Source: Rhodobacteraceae bacterium LNNU 3342
Lineage (GTDB): Bacteria > Pseudomonadota > Alphaproteobacteria > Rhodobacterales > Rhodobacteraceae
DNA length: 64,000 bases
Assembly: GCA_008711135.1 (NCBI GenBank)
Contig: VUAW01000014.1
Coordinates: 1-64,000, forward strand
Reading direction: 5' to 3'
Position 1 is the stretch's first letter; each line of letters starts with the position of its first letter. The notes under the pieces are model-generated. The model was not told the DNA's origin. It worked only from the letters and a program-made list of their open reading frames with translations, and did not search any database. Made by a program: the position numbers and the translations under genes. Shown here one piece after another: positions 47,723 to 56,473 of the stretch.

Positions 47723-48425
47723 GACGGTTCACATGGGGCTGCCGCTGGTTCAGGCGGCACAGGCGCAGAAGCATGTCACGGTGAATGAGGCGCTGACGCG
47801 GCTGGATGCCTTGACGCAATTGGCGATCGTATCGCGGTCGGTGACGGCGCCGCCGGCTGCGGCGGAGGAGGGGCAGGTTTGGGCGGTGCCTCTGGGTGCG
47901 GTGAACGAGTGGGAAAGGAAGGAGGGGCGGCTTGCGGTCCGCATGGGCCGCGGCTGGGAGTTCGTGGTTCCGAAGGCGGGGTGGGACGCTTTCATTCTGG
48001 ATGAGCATAGTCCGGCGATCTTTGACGGGCTGGCCTGGCGAACCGGAGCGGTGGCGCTTTCGCCGAACCGGGCGGGGTCGTTCTTTCGGGTGAGCGAGTT
48101 CGATCAGGCGGTGACTGCGGGCGGAAGTGTGACAACGACGCAGGTGGTGCCGGGCGGATGCATGCTGTTTGCGGTGACGGCGCGGGTGGTGGAGCCGATC
48201 ACCGGCAGCCTGAGTAGCTGGCAGTTGGGCAACCCCGGCGCGCTCAACCGGTTCGGGTCAGGGTTAGGCCTGGGCGCGGGTTCCTGGGCGCGGGGGCTTT
48301 TGTCGGCGCCGATGAGTTTCTACGAGAGCACGCCGCTGGTGCTGACGGCGACGGGCGGGCAGTTCGCAGGAGGGCGGGTTCGGGTGGCGCTTCACCTTTA
48401 TGAGGTGGGGCTGCCGGCGGCGTGA
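47715..48425 (+). CDS. DUF2793 protein downstream of GTA g15
   Basis: A 236-residue DUF2793 protein. The N-terminal motif LPLVQAAQAQKHVTVNEALT is diagnostic, and a jelly-roll-like C-terminal half follows (VTAGGSVTTTQVVPGGCMLF, then VRVALHLYEVGL). An equivalent gene follows g15 in R. capsulatus. A role at the tail or cell surface is inferred from position. It overlaps g15 by 8 nt. Confidence 0.85.
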   Translation: MVETVHMGLPLVQAAQAQKHVTVNEALTRLDALTQLAIVSRSVTAPPAAAEEGQVWAVPLGAVNEWERKEGRLAVRMGRGWEFVVPKAGWDAFILDEHSPAIFDGLAWRTGAVALSPNRAGSFFRVSEFDQAVTAGGSVTTTQVVPGGCMLFAVTARVVEPITGSLSSWQLGNPGALNRFGSGLGLGAGSWARGLLSAPMSFYESTPLVLTATGGQFAGGRVRVALHLYEVGLPAA

Positions 48426-48784
48426 TGCGCAGGGTGATGATGGGCGATGCGGTGGCGGCGGCGCGGGCGCTGCTGCCGCTGGAGGAGGGACGGCGGCGTG
48501 TGGCGGTGGAGCGGATGATCTATGAGGCGCATCTGGCGGACTGCTGCCGGAAGCGGCTGGGGCGGGGGCATCCCCGCTTCGGCAACGGAACGCTGATGGA
48601 TGCGGCGAGCCGATACCCGCAGCGTTCCGAGCCGTTGTTGGACGATATGGATTATCTGCGGGCGCTGGCGGTCGTGATCGAGACGTTGCTGGCGAGGAGG
48701 GAGCGGGAGAACTTTTTTCTGACTTGCGCTCTTCCCGCGCTGGGCGCAGATCTTACCTCGAATGTACCGGCGTTATCGGAGTAA
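48425..48784 (+). CDS. Conserved hypothetical protein at the end of the GTA cluster
   Basis: A 119-residue mixed-charge helical protein, starting at the DUF2793 stop (TGATG). Visible features are RRVAVERMIYEAHLADCCRKRLGR, then GNGTLMDAASRYPQRSEP and LRALAVVIETLLARRERENF. No signal or membrane segment. The same small gene type ends GTA clusters in relatives. It may serve GTA regulation or assembly; nothing specific can be said. Confidence 0.75.
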   Translation: MRRVMMGDAVAAARALLPLEEGRRRVAVERMIYEAHLADCCRKRLGRGHPRFGNGTLMDAASRYPQRSEPLLDDMDYLRALAVVIETLLARRERENFFLTCALPALGADLTSNVPALSE

Positions 48785-48789
48785 GAGCC

Positions 48790-49593
48790 ATGGCAGAGAC
48801 ACGCGCGAAGCTGGCCCAGGTCGATCCTGTTTGGGAACGGATTTGCGAGGAAGGCCAGGAAGCCGTCGCGGACGAGCCGCTTTTAGGCGGGCTGGTACAT
48901 TCCAGCCTTTTGCACCATCCTACTATGGAGCGGGCGCTGGCCTATCGCTTTTCGTTGAAGCTGGCCTCGGGCGAGATGCCGGAGCAGTTGCTGCGTGAGA
49001 TTGCCGACGAGGCCTATGCTGGGGCGCCTGAGCTGGGGCAGGCGGCGCGGGCCGATCTTGTCGCGGTGTACGAGCGGGACCCGGCGTGCAACCGCTTCAT
49101 CCAGCCGATCCTGTTCTTCAAGGGATACCAGGCGATGCAGGCCTACCGGGTGGGGCATTTCCTTTATGAGCGCGGGCGGCATGACTTGGCGTATTTCGTG
49201 CAGATGCGGGTGTCGGAGGTATTTGGCGTCGACATTCATCCCGCGGCGCGGATGGGGCGCGGAATCATGATCGACCACGCCCATTCCATCGTCATCGGCG
49301 AGACGGCGGTGGTTGGGGATAATGTGTCCATGCTGCATTCGGTGACGCTGGGCGGGACCGGCAAAGAGGACGGGGACCGGCATCCGAAGATCGGGAATGG
49401 TGTCCTGATCGGGGCGGGTGCGAAAGTTCTGGGGAACATCCACGTCGGGCATTGCAGCCGGATCGCGGCTGGTTCGGTGGTTCTGCAGGATGTGCCGGAG
49501 TGTTCGACAGTCGCTGGGGTACCTGCGCGGGTTGTAGGAACGGCGGGATGCGATCAGCCCTCGATCATGATGGACCAGCTGATCAAGGGGTGA
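48790..49593 (+). CDS. cysE: Serine O-acetyltransferase
   Basis: A 267-residue enzyme making O-acetylserine, the first step of cysteine synthesis. The N-terminal helical domain (WERICEEGQEAVADEPLLGG) precedes a left-handed beta-helix with FGVDIHPAARMGRGIMIDHA, GGTGKEDGDRHPKIG and VPARVVG. The ATG at 48790 is right after the previous stop. It commonly borders GTA clusters and is a useful chromosomal anchor. Confidence 0.96.
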   Translation: MAETRAKLAQVDPVWERICEEGQEAVADEPLLGGLVHSSLLHHPTMERALAYRFSLKLASGEMPEQLLREIADEAYAGAPELGQAARADLVAVYERDPACNRFIQPILFFKGYQAMQAYRVGHFLYERGRHDLAYFVQMRVSEVFGVDIHPAARMGRGIMIDHAHSIVIGETAVVGDNVSMLHSVTLGGTGKEDGDRHPKIGNGVLIGAGAKVLGNIHVGHCSRIAAGSVVLQDVPECSTVAGVPARVVGTAGCDQPSIMMDQLIKG

Positions 49594-49782
49594 GCGCACA
49601 GCCGGCTGCTGGTGCTGCGCGGCTGGGTTACTGCGGTGAGATGAGGACCTGTTCTTCAGCGGCTGTGGGTGCCACTGGCGGGCGAGTCTTGCGGCCGGGC
49701 TGCGTAAGTCTGGAGGCCGGGTCCTTGGCTCGCTTTAAGTAGCTTCATGCCCGTGAGCCCTTGGAGTTGCTGCTGCGGCCGC

Positions 49783-50592
49783 TCATGGGGCGGAGGGGCA
49801 AGGAAGACTTGTGTTCTCGGTGAGGATCCGAGTGATTTCGGCGTCTATTTCCATGCTTTGGTCGATGGGAAGAGTGCTGTTCTCGATGAAGATCGCGATG
49901 AGCAGGGGTGGCTGGCAGACTGGCTGGATGAGGGCAGAGGTTGCAGAAGATCCATCGGCCCCCGTGGCGGATATGATGGCGGCGAGCCAGCCATGAGGAA
50001 GGCTGGCGCGCAGAGGATGATCGCGACCGGAACTGGTGTGCATCCAGTTCAGAAGGCGCTGCCGGGAGGCGGGATTCAGGGTGTTGCCAAGTAGGAGATG
50101 GTTGAGGTGGTGCACCGTCATCTCTGGGGTGATGCGGCCGCGGGCCGCCGTGTCGGGGGCGAGGGTGGTTGACCTGTCGCCCCAGGACGCGAGCCTTTCT
50201 GACAAAGCTGCCGGACCGCCGAGAGCGTAGAGAAGCCAGTCGGCGGCAGCGGTGTCGTTGAGGGCGACGGCGGCCTGACACAAGTCTTCCGTGTCGGGCG
50301 GCATGACGCTGCGTTCTGCAAGCTCAAGGGCGGCTCCGCAGGCGAGAAAGTTCAATGTGCCGTGGAGGGGGAAATCCTGATGCTCGGCCCAGCCTGCTTC
50401 TTGGCCGGTGCCTGTATCGAGGGCAAAGACACCGAGCCGTCCGCGGGTCTCGATCTCGATCACTTCGAAGGAAAAGTTGGGGATGATCCGGGGGTCGTAG
50501 CTGCGGGGTTCATGAGTGCCGAAGGCGGGCTGTGCCTGCGCGGCAGGTGAAATGCTTGCGAGCAGGGCGAGGAGGAGAGGTCTGAGGATCAT
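49783..50592 (-). CDS. Secreted class A beta-lactamase-fold protein lacking catalytic residues
   Basis: 269 residues with a signal peptide ending AAQA. Alignment by eye with class A beta-lactamases is good (FALDTGTG, LGGPAALSERLASWGD, GNTLNPASRQRLLNWM, RASLPHGW). But the active site is gone: the S-x-x-K motif reads GTLN (78-81), the SDN loop reads LND (111-113), the omega loop with its Glu is shortened, and the K-T/S-G motif reads ISAT-like sequence. So it cannot act as a normal beta-lactamase. A binding or regulatory role, or decay, is possible. The frame is intact. Confidence 0.75.
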   Translation of the reverse strand: MILRPLLLALLASISPAAQAQPAFGTHEPRSYDPRIIPNFSFEVIEIETRGRLGVFALDTGTGQEAGWAEHQDFPLHGTLNFLACGAALELAERSVMPPDTEDLCQAAVALNDTAAADWLLYALGGPAALSERLASWGDRSTTLAPDTAARGRITPEMTVHHLNHLLLGNTLNPASRQRLLNWMHTSSGRDHPLRASLPHGWLAAIISATGADGSSATSALIQPVCQPPLLIAIFIENSTLPIDQSMEIDAEITRILTENTSLPCPSAP

Positions 50593-50796
50593 CTGGAGGG
50601 TTTGCGAGACGTGCCGGGTGTGGGGGTTGCGCGTTCTGGTGAGTTCGGTGGGTGCATTGGCCAGTGGTATCTCTTGACACTCTCTAGAGGGCGGTGGGCC
50701 GCCCCAGCCAGTTGCCGTGGGGAGGGCAACAGGCCGTAATGAGGGATTGGAGTGTACATGGGGATGGGGAGATGCCGGGAAGGGGCAACGGCCGGA

Positions 50797-53700
50797 TCAT
50801 TCTCCGGGTGGGGGTGATGCCTCGGCGAGTTCGCGGGCTAGGCGGGCTTCCTCTTCGGCCTTGGGTGTGGAGAGGCGGGCCAGCAGGAGGTAGGCGACGG
50901 GGGTGACGTAGAGGGTGAAGACCGTGGCTAGGCCGAGGCCGCCGACGATGATCCAGCCCAGAGCCTCGCGCGCCTCTGCCCCGGCGCCGGCGGAAAAGAT
51001 GAGGGGAACACCGCCAAGCACAGTCGAGGCCATGGTCATCATCACTGGCCGCAGGCGGATGGTCGCGGCGTTGAAGATGGCGTCGGATACTGAGGCGCCC
51101 CTGTCGCGGAGCTGGTTAGCGAATTCGACGATCAGGATGCCGTTCTTGGCCATGATGCCGACAAGCAGCACGAGGCCGATCTGCGAATAGACATTCAGGC
51201 TGCCGCCGGTGAGGACGAGGGCGAAGAGGGCGCAGCCCAGGCCCAAGGGCACCGTTGCCATCACGATGACGGCGGATACGAAGCTTTCGAATTGGGCGGA
51301 GAGCACCAGGAACACCACGAGGATCGCGAAGCCGAAGGTCAGCATGAGGCCGCTTGCGGTTTCGTCGAGGGCGGCGGCCTCGGCCATGGGGACGATGCGT
51401 GTGCCTTGCGGTAGGATGTCTTCGGCCATGGCCTGGGTGCGGGCAAGGGCCTCGCCGAGGGCGAGGCTGGGGGTCAGGCCGGCGGTTATTTCCACGGCGC
51501 GCATCTGGCTTTCGCGGCCCAGTTCAGGGGCGATGGCGCGTTCTTCGAGCCGGACGAAGGTGGACATCGGGATCATCTGACCATCTGCGCCCTGAACGAA
51601 AACGCGTTCGAGATCGCCGGGATCGTTAACCGGCTGTGCGGTGGAGAGGAGGGTGATGTCGAAGCTGCGATCCTCGATAAAGACGGTGCCGACGGTGCGG
51701 CCGTCGAGGACTGCCTGCAGCGCCTCGCCTAGGCCGTCGATGTCGATGCCGAGGTCGGAGGCGCGGCGGCGGTCGACCTCGATAAAGAGCTGGGGTTGGG
51801 TGGTTTCATAGGAGAGGCGGACTTGTCCAAGTTCGGGGTCCTCTTGCATCCGGGCAACCAGGGCTTGTGCGGCGGTGCCGAGTTCGTCGTAGCTGCTGCC
51901 GACCAGCGCGAAGCGGAGGCCTTGGCCTGCGCCGCGGATGCCGAGTGAGTTTGGCTGGATCGCGAAGGCTTGGACGCCGATCACGTTACGGAGCTGTGCG
52001 TTGATCTCTGACACGATTTCCTGCTGGCTGCGGGCGCGTTCGTCCCACGGGGCAAGGGTCATGACGATGAAGCCGCGGTTGCCGCTGCCCTGGCCGGAGA
52101 TGGAGAAGACGCTGCGAACCTCGCCGCTGTCGCGGTAGGGGGCGACGATAGCCTCGATTTCCTGCATCTTGGAGTTGGTGTAGTCGAGCGAGACGCCTTG
52201 AGGAGCGCGGACGCTGAGGAGGGCTACGGAGCGATCCTCGGGCGGGGTGACTTCCTGACGGATGGCGCCGGCGATGAGGATCGAGGTGGCGGCGAAGATC
52301 AGGGTTGCCGTTATCACCACAAGCGGGGCCGCGAGAGCGCGGCGGAGAGTGGCAGCGAAGAGCGCCTGCAGGCGGTCGCCCAAGCGGGAGACGGGGCCTT
52401 CGGGCGGATCGCCGGCGCGGGTCAGGAGGCGGCTTGCGAGCACCGGGCAGAGGGTGAGGGCCACCAGAGACGAGAGCAGGACCGCCATCGCGAGGGTGAA
52501 TCCGAATTCGCGGAACAGGCCGCCGGTCTGGCCGGGCAGGAAGCTGAGCGGTACGAAGACTGCGGCGAGGGTGGCGGTGGTGGTGACGACGGCGAAGAAC
52601 ACCTGCTGCGTACCGAGGACTGCGGCGGCGCGAGGGCCCATGCCCTCGGCCCGGCGGCGGACGATGTTTTCGAGAACGACGATGGCGTCATCAACGACCA
52701 TGCCTGTAGCCAGCACCAGGGCGAGGAGCGTCAGGATGTTGACGGAGAAGCCCGCCATGTAAACGGCGGCCAGTGTTCCGATTAACGCGACGGGGAGGGT
52801 GATCGCGGGGATCAGAGTCGCGCGGGCGTCGCGGAGGAACAGGAAGATGATGGCCACGACGATCGCCACGGCGAGGGCGAGGGTGGTCAGAACCTCGGCG
52901 ATGGCGCCACGGACGAAGGTAGCCTCGTCGCTGGTGATGAAGATGCTGACGTCCTCGGGGAGAATGGTTTGGAGTTCGGCGACGATTTCGGTCACGGCCG
53001 AAGAGATGTCGAGCGTGTTGCTTTGGGCCTGACGGATGATGCCGAGGCCGATGCCGGTCTGGCCGTTGGCGCGCAGGACGCTTTCGCCCGGGGCGGGGCC
53101 AAGGGTGACCTGTGCAACCTCACCAAGGCGGATGTCGTCGCGGATCATCAGATTGGCGAAGGCTTCGGGGGTGGTGACGGAGGCGGTGGTGCGGACTTGG
53201 ATGGTCTGGCGCTGGCTGGACAAGGCGCCGGCGGGCACGTCGAAGGAGACGTTGCGCAGGGTGTTGCGGACGTCCGCCAGTGTCAGGCCGCGGCTGGCGA
53301 GTTGCATCATGTCGATGTCGACGCGGAACACCTGCTGGCGATTGCCGAAGATCTGCAGGTCGGCCACGCCGGGGGCGGAGATCAGGCGGTCCTCGACCAT
53401 ATCCTCGACCAGGCGGGTGAGGTCCTGGACGGAGCGGGAGGAGGAGGTGACGCCGATCCGGATCACTGCGTCGGCATTGGCATCGGCCTTGACAATACGG
53501 GGTTCATCCACATCGGAAGGGAGACTGTTGCGGATCCGGCCGATCGCGTCGCGGATGTCAGTTGCCGCCACGTCCAGGTTCACGCCATCGGCGAATTCCA
53601 CCGTCACCCGGCTGCGGCCGAAGGTGGAGGAGGAGGAGATCGTCTTGACGCCTGAGACGCGGCCGACAGCGCCTTCGATGTTGCTGGTGATTTCGCGGTC

Positions 53701-53898
53701 GATGGTTTCGGGACCGGCGCCGGAGAAGGTCGTGGTGACGGTGACCACGGGGCGGTCGACGTCAGGCAGTTCACGGACCTCTACCCCGAAGAGGGCGGCG
53801 ATGCCGGCGATGACGATCAGCGACGAGAGCACGAAGGCGAGGATGGGGCGGCGGACGAAGAGGGCGGTGCCTGAGGATTGAGCGGGGTGGAGTGCCAT
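50797..53898 (-). CDS. RND efflux pump inner-membrane transporter
   Basis: 1033 residues of the HAE-1/AcrB-like class. TM1 lies at about 17-36, with two large periplasmic loops and twelve membrane spans. The TM4 proton-relay Asp pair is present in ATGMVVDDAIVVLENIVRR. Segments such as GVEVRELPDVDRPVVTV and the GVKTISSSSTFGRS-type pore domain are typical. It lies 3 nt after the adaptor gene and needs a TolC-type outer-membrane channel encoded elsewhere. No regulator is adjacent; substrates are unknown. Confidence 0.95.
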   Translation of the reverse strand: MALHPAQSSGTALFVRRPILAFVLSSLIVIAGIAALFGVEVRELPDVDRPVVTVTTTFSGAGPETIDREITSNIEGAVGRVSGVKTISSSSTFGRSRVTVEFADGVNLDVAATDIRDAIGRIRNSLPSDVDEPRIVKADANADAVIRIGVTSSSRSVQDLTRLVEDMVEDRLISAPGVADLQIFGNRQQVFRVDIDMMQLASRGLTLADVRNTLRNVSFDVPAGALSSQRQTIQVRTTASVTTPEAFANLMIRDDIRLGEVAQVTLGPAPGESVLRANGQTGIGLGIIRQAQSNTLDISSAVTEIVAELQTILPEDVSIFITSDEATFVRGAIAEVLTTLALAVAIVVAIIFLFLRDARATLIPAITLPVALIGTLAAVYMAGFSVNILTLLALVLATGMVVDDAIVVLENIVRRRAEGMGPRAAAVLGTQQVFFAVVTTTATLAAVFVPLSFLPGQTGGLFREFGFTLAMAVLLSSLVALTLCPVLASRLLTRAGDPPEGPVSRLGDRLQALFAATLRRALAAPLVVITATLIFAATSILIAGAIRQEVTPPEDRSVALLSVRAPQGVSLDYTNSKMQEIEAIVAPYRDSGEVRSVFSISGQGSGNRGFIVMTLAPWDERARSQQEIVSEINAQLRNVIGVQAFAIQPNSLGIRGAGQGLRFALVGSSYDELGTAAQALVARMQEDPELGQVRLSYETTQPQLFIEVDRRRASDLGIDIDGLGEALQAVLDGRTVGTVFIEDRSFDITLLSTAQPVNDPGDLERVFVQGADGQMIPMSTFVRLEERAIAPELGRESQMRAVEITAGLTPSLALGEALARTQAMAEDILPQGTRIVPMAEAAALDETASGLMLTFGFAILVVFLVLSAQFESFVSAVIVMATVPLGLGCALFALVLTGGSLNVYSQIGLVLLVGIMAKNGILIVEFANQLRDRGASVSDAIFNAATIRLRPVMMTMASTVLGGVPLIFSAGAGAEAREALGWIIVGGLGLATVFTLYVTPVAYLLLARLSTPKAEEEARLARELAEASPPPGE

Positions 53899-53901
53899 GG
53901 T

Positions 53902-55065
53902 CTAGCCCTCGGTCTGGGCGACGGGAACGCCCGCGCCTTGGGGGAGGTTCTGCACCTGAACCTCGGCGCCCGGGCGGAGGTTGGTGAGCCCTTCGCGGAT
54001 GATGAGGTCGCCTTCGGCCAGATCAGCACGGACAAGGACCGCGCCGGCGGATCGTTGCATGATGCGGACCGGGACCCTTTGGGCGCGACCGTCGGACACC
54101 GTCCAGACAAAGGAACCTTCGGCACCCCATTGGATTGCCAGAGGGTCCACCGACGGGTAGCGGTCGCCTTCGAAGCGCAGGGTCATGGCGAAGGACATGC
54201 CTGCGCGAAGCGTGTCCTGAGGGTTGTCGATTTCAGCCTGCACGCGGAGCGAGCGCGTGGCCTGATCCACGCGGTTGTCCACGGCGCTGATGGTGCCGGT
54301 GAGGACCTGCCCCGGGCGGGCGAGGGGTGCGGCCTCAACCGGGAAGCCGGGGGAGAGCTGGCCCACCAGCCGTTCGGGGAGGCGGAACTCTACCAGCAGG
54401 CGGCTGCGGTCGTCGATGCGGGTGATCTCGGTCGTGGAGGTGACCTGAGTGCCGGGCTCGATCGTCAGGAGGCCGACGTGGCCGTCGATGGGGGCGATGA
54501 GGTCGCGGCGCGAGAGCTCGAATTCGGCCTGGCGCAGGTTGAGGCGGGCTGTCTGGACTGCGAGGGCCGCTTCGCGGATCTGCACCTCGGTCGTGGCGCC
54601 GGAGCCCTGGAGGCGGTTCAGGCGGGCAGCGGTGGCCTCGGCATCCTCCAGCATCAACTGGGCACGTTCGACGGCGAGCCGTTCGGCCTCATTGTCGATC
54701 CGGGCGAGGAGTTGGCCGGCGGTGACATGTTCAGAGGAACGGATGTGCACCTCGGCGATGCGGCCCGAGACTTCGGGCGTCAGGATGACGGAGCGGACGG
54801 CCTGGGCGGTGCCGATGGCTGTCGCCTCGTCATTCATGACGCCGAGGGCGACGGGATCGGCGATTACCATGGTTCCACTGGAGGAGCCGCCGCGGCCGGA
54901 TGGAGCGGGTTCCGGGGCGGGTGCGGCGAGACCCACCCTTTGCATTGGCGCCAGAAGCCCTACCCGGTCCAGTGGCCCCGCCGCCTGTGGAAGGAGCAAA
55001 GCCCATCCGATAACGGCAGCGACGGCGAGGACAAAGGCAAGAAGGATTTGGCGCCAGATCGGCAT
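53902..55065 (-). CDS. RND efflux periplasmic adaptor (membrane-fusion protein)
   Basis: 387 residues with an N-terminal membrane anchor (about 7-25). A split lipoyl domain includes GRIAEVHIRSSEHVTAGQLL and LIAPIDGHVGLLTIEPGTQV, around a hairpin (RAQLMLEDAEATAARLNRL). A beta-barrel and a membrane-proximal domain follow. The adaptor bridges the RND transporter to an outer-membrane factor. It is the first gene of the two-gene operon; the gap upstream to the divergent kinase gene is 172 nt. Confidence 0.94.
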   Translation of the reverse strand: MPIWRQILLAFVLAVAAVIGWALLLPQAAGPLDRVGLLAPMQRVGLAAPAPEPAPSGRGGSSSGTMVIADPVALGVMNDEATAIGTAQAVRSVILTPEVSGRIAEVHIRSSEHVTAGQLLARIDNEAERLAVERAQLMLEDAEATAARLNRLQGSGATTEVQIREAALAVQTARLNLRQAEFELSRRDLIAPIDGHVGLLTIEPGTQVTSTTEITRIDDRSRLLVEFRLPERLVGQLSPGFPVEAAPLARPGQVLTGTISAVDNRVDQATRSLRVQAEIDNPQDTLRAGMSFAMTLRFEGDRYPSVDPLAIQWGAEGSFVWTVSDGRAQRVPVRIMQRSAGAVLVRADLAEGDLIIREGLTNLRPGAEVQVQNLPQGAGVPVAQTEG

Positions 55066-55237
55066 GAAGGCTCCGTCACTGTAAGAAAGGTTGTGCAGAA
55101 AATGCGGGTTGCGCCCGGAGTAGGCAATCGTTCCAAGGTGTCATACGGATAATGAGCTGGATGCTGTTGATTTTTCGGCATCACAAAGCAGTGAGGATGT
55201 GCTGGCGCGTGAGGCGCGGGCGCGCTAGCCTGCGGGC

Positions 55238-56473
55238 ATGATGAATGAGCGTGAGATTGGAGCACTGCGGAAGCGGGCGCTCGCGCTGCTGGATGTGGCG
55301 TTTGCGGCGGCTGATCCCAGCCGGGCGGTGGAGCGCGCGCTTCGGGCAGAGCCGATGCCGCCGCTTCGGCCCGGAGGACGTCGTGAGATCGTCGCAGTGG
55401 GGAAGGCTGCCACGGCAATGGCTGTAGCGGCGCAGGGGCTTGCGCCCGGTGCCGTTATCGTAGTGACGACGGAGGGGAACGCGGTTGAGCTTGCAGGGGC
55501 AGAGGTCCTTGCGGCAGGTCATCCTTTTCCTGATGAGCGGGGCGAGCGTGCGGCGGCAGAGGTTCTGGACCGGCTCGCGGCGCTGCAGGCCGAGGACCAG
55601 GTGTTGTACCTGATTTCGGGCGGGGGGTCGGCGTTGTTGCCGGCGCCAGCTGAGGGGATCAGCCTTCAGGACAAGGTGGCGGTCAGCCGGTTGCTGCTCG
55701 CCTCGGGTGCGGGGATCGAGGAGATGAACCTGGTGCGGCAGCAATTGTCGCGCGTGAAGGGCGGGGGGCTTGCGCGTGTGGCGGCGCCGGCGTTCCAGCG
55801 GGCGTTGATCCTATCGGATGTGGTGGGCGATGATCTGCGGGCTGTGGCGTCTGGCCCTACCGTAGCACCGTTGGGGGACCGTGAGCAGGCCCGGAGGGCG
55901 GCGCGGGCGCGGGGGATATGGGACGACCTGCCGGAGGCGGTGCGCCGCCATCTGGAACAGGACGTGGCGCCGGTGCCGGTGCCGGATGTTGAGAACCGGC
56001 TGATCGGATCCAACGCGATGTCGGTGGCCGCAATGGAGGCGGCCTGCGGTGGGTGGGTGGAGAAGTCCCCGCTGGTGGGCGATGTGGCTGATGCAGCCCG
56101 GCGCGTCTGGGATGAGGCAAGGCCGGGGGCGACGCTTTGGGGCGGAGAAACCACGGTGGTGCTGCGCGGGGTCGGCAAGGGGGGGCGCAATCAGGAACTG
56201 GCGCTGCGGGTGGCGCTTTTGGCGGAGGCGAAGGGTGTGGCCGGGCCTTGGGTGTTTCTTTCTGCCGGGACTGATGGACGCGACGGGCCGACGGATGCTG
56301 CGGGCGGGCTTGTCGATGCCGGCACGCTGGACCGGATGCGGGCGGCGGGTGTCGATCCGGTGACGGCGCTTGAACAGAATGACAGCTATACGGCGCTTGC
56401 GGCTTCGGGCGATCTGGTGGTGACGGGGGAGACGGGAACAAACGTGGCGGATGTGCAGGTTCTGATCTGCTAG
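55238..56473 (+). CDS. Glycerate 2-kinase, MOFRL family
   Basis: 411 residues with an N-terminal DUF4147 domain (IVAVGKAATAMAVAAQ, AAGHPFPDERG, LISGGGSALLPAP) and a C-terminal MOFRL domain (GETTVVLRGVGKGGRNQELAL, then LSAGTDGRDGPTDAAGG). Such enzymes phosphorylate D-glycerate to 2-phosphoglycerate. Older annotations call this family TtuD hydroxypyruvate reductase. ATG codons occur at 55238 and 55241. It converges with the YeiH gene, with which its last 4 nt overlap. Confidence 0.92.
   Translation: MMNEREIGALRKRALALLDVAFAAADPSRAVERALRAEPMPPLRPGGRREIVAVGKAATAMAVAAQGLAPGAVIVVTTEGNAVELAGAEVLAAGHPFPDERGERAAAEVLDRLAALQAEDQVLYLISGGGSALLPAPAEGISLQDKVAVSRLLLASGAGIEEMNLVRQQLSRVKGGGLARVAAPAFQRALILSDVVGDDLRAVASGPTVAPLGDREQARRAARARGIWDDLPEAVRRHLEQDVAPVPVPDVENRLIGSNAMSVAAMEAACGGWVEKSPLVGDVADAARRVWDEARPGATLWGGETTVVLRGVGKGGRNQELALRVALLAEAKGVAGPWVFLSAGTDGRDGPTDAAGGLVDAGTLDRMRAAGVDPVTALEQNDSYTALAASGDLVVTGETGTNVADVQVLIC

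Noticed and set aside
33962-48784. Interpretation as a resident prophage
   Set aside because: No integrase, repressor, replication or lysis genes and no att sites; gene order and sizes match the RcGTA cluster exactly, flanked by housekeeping genes.
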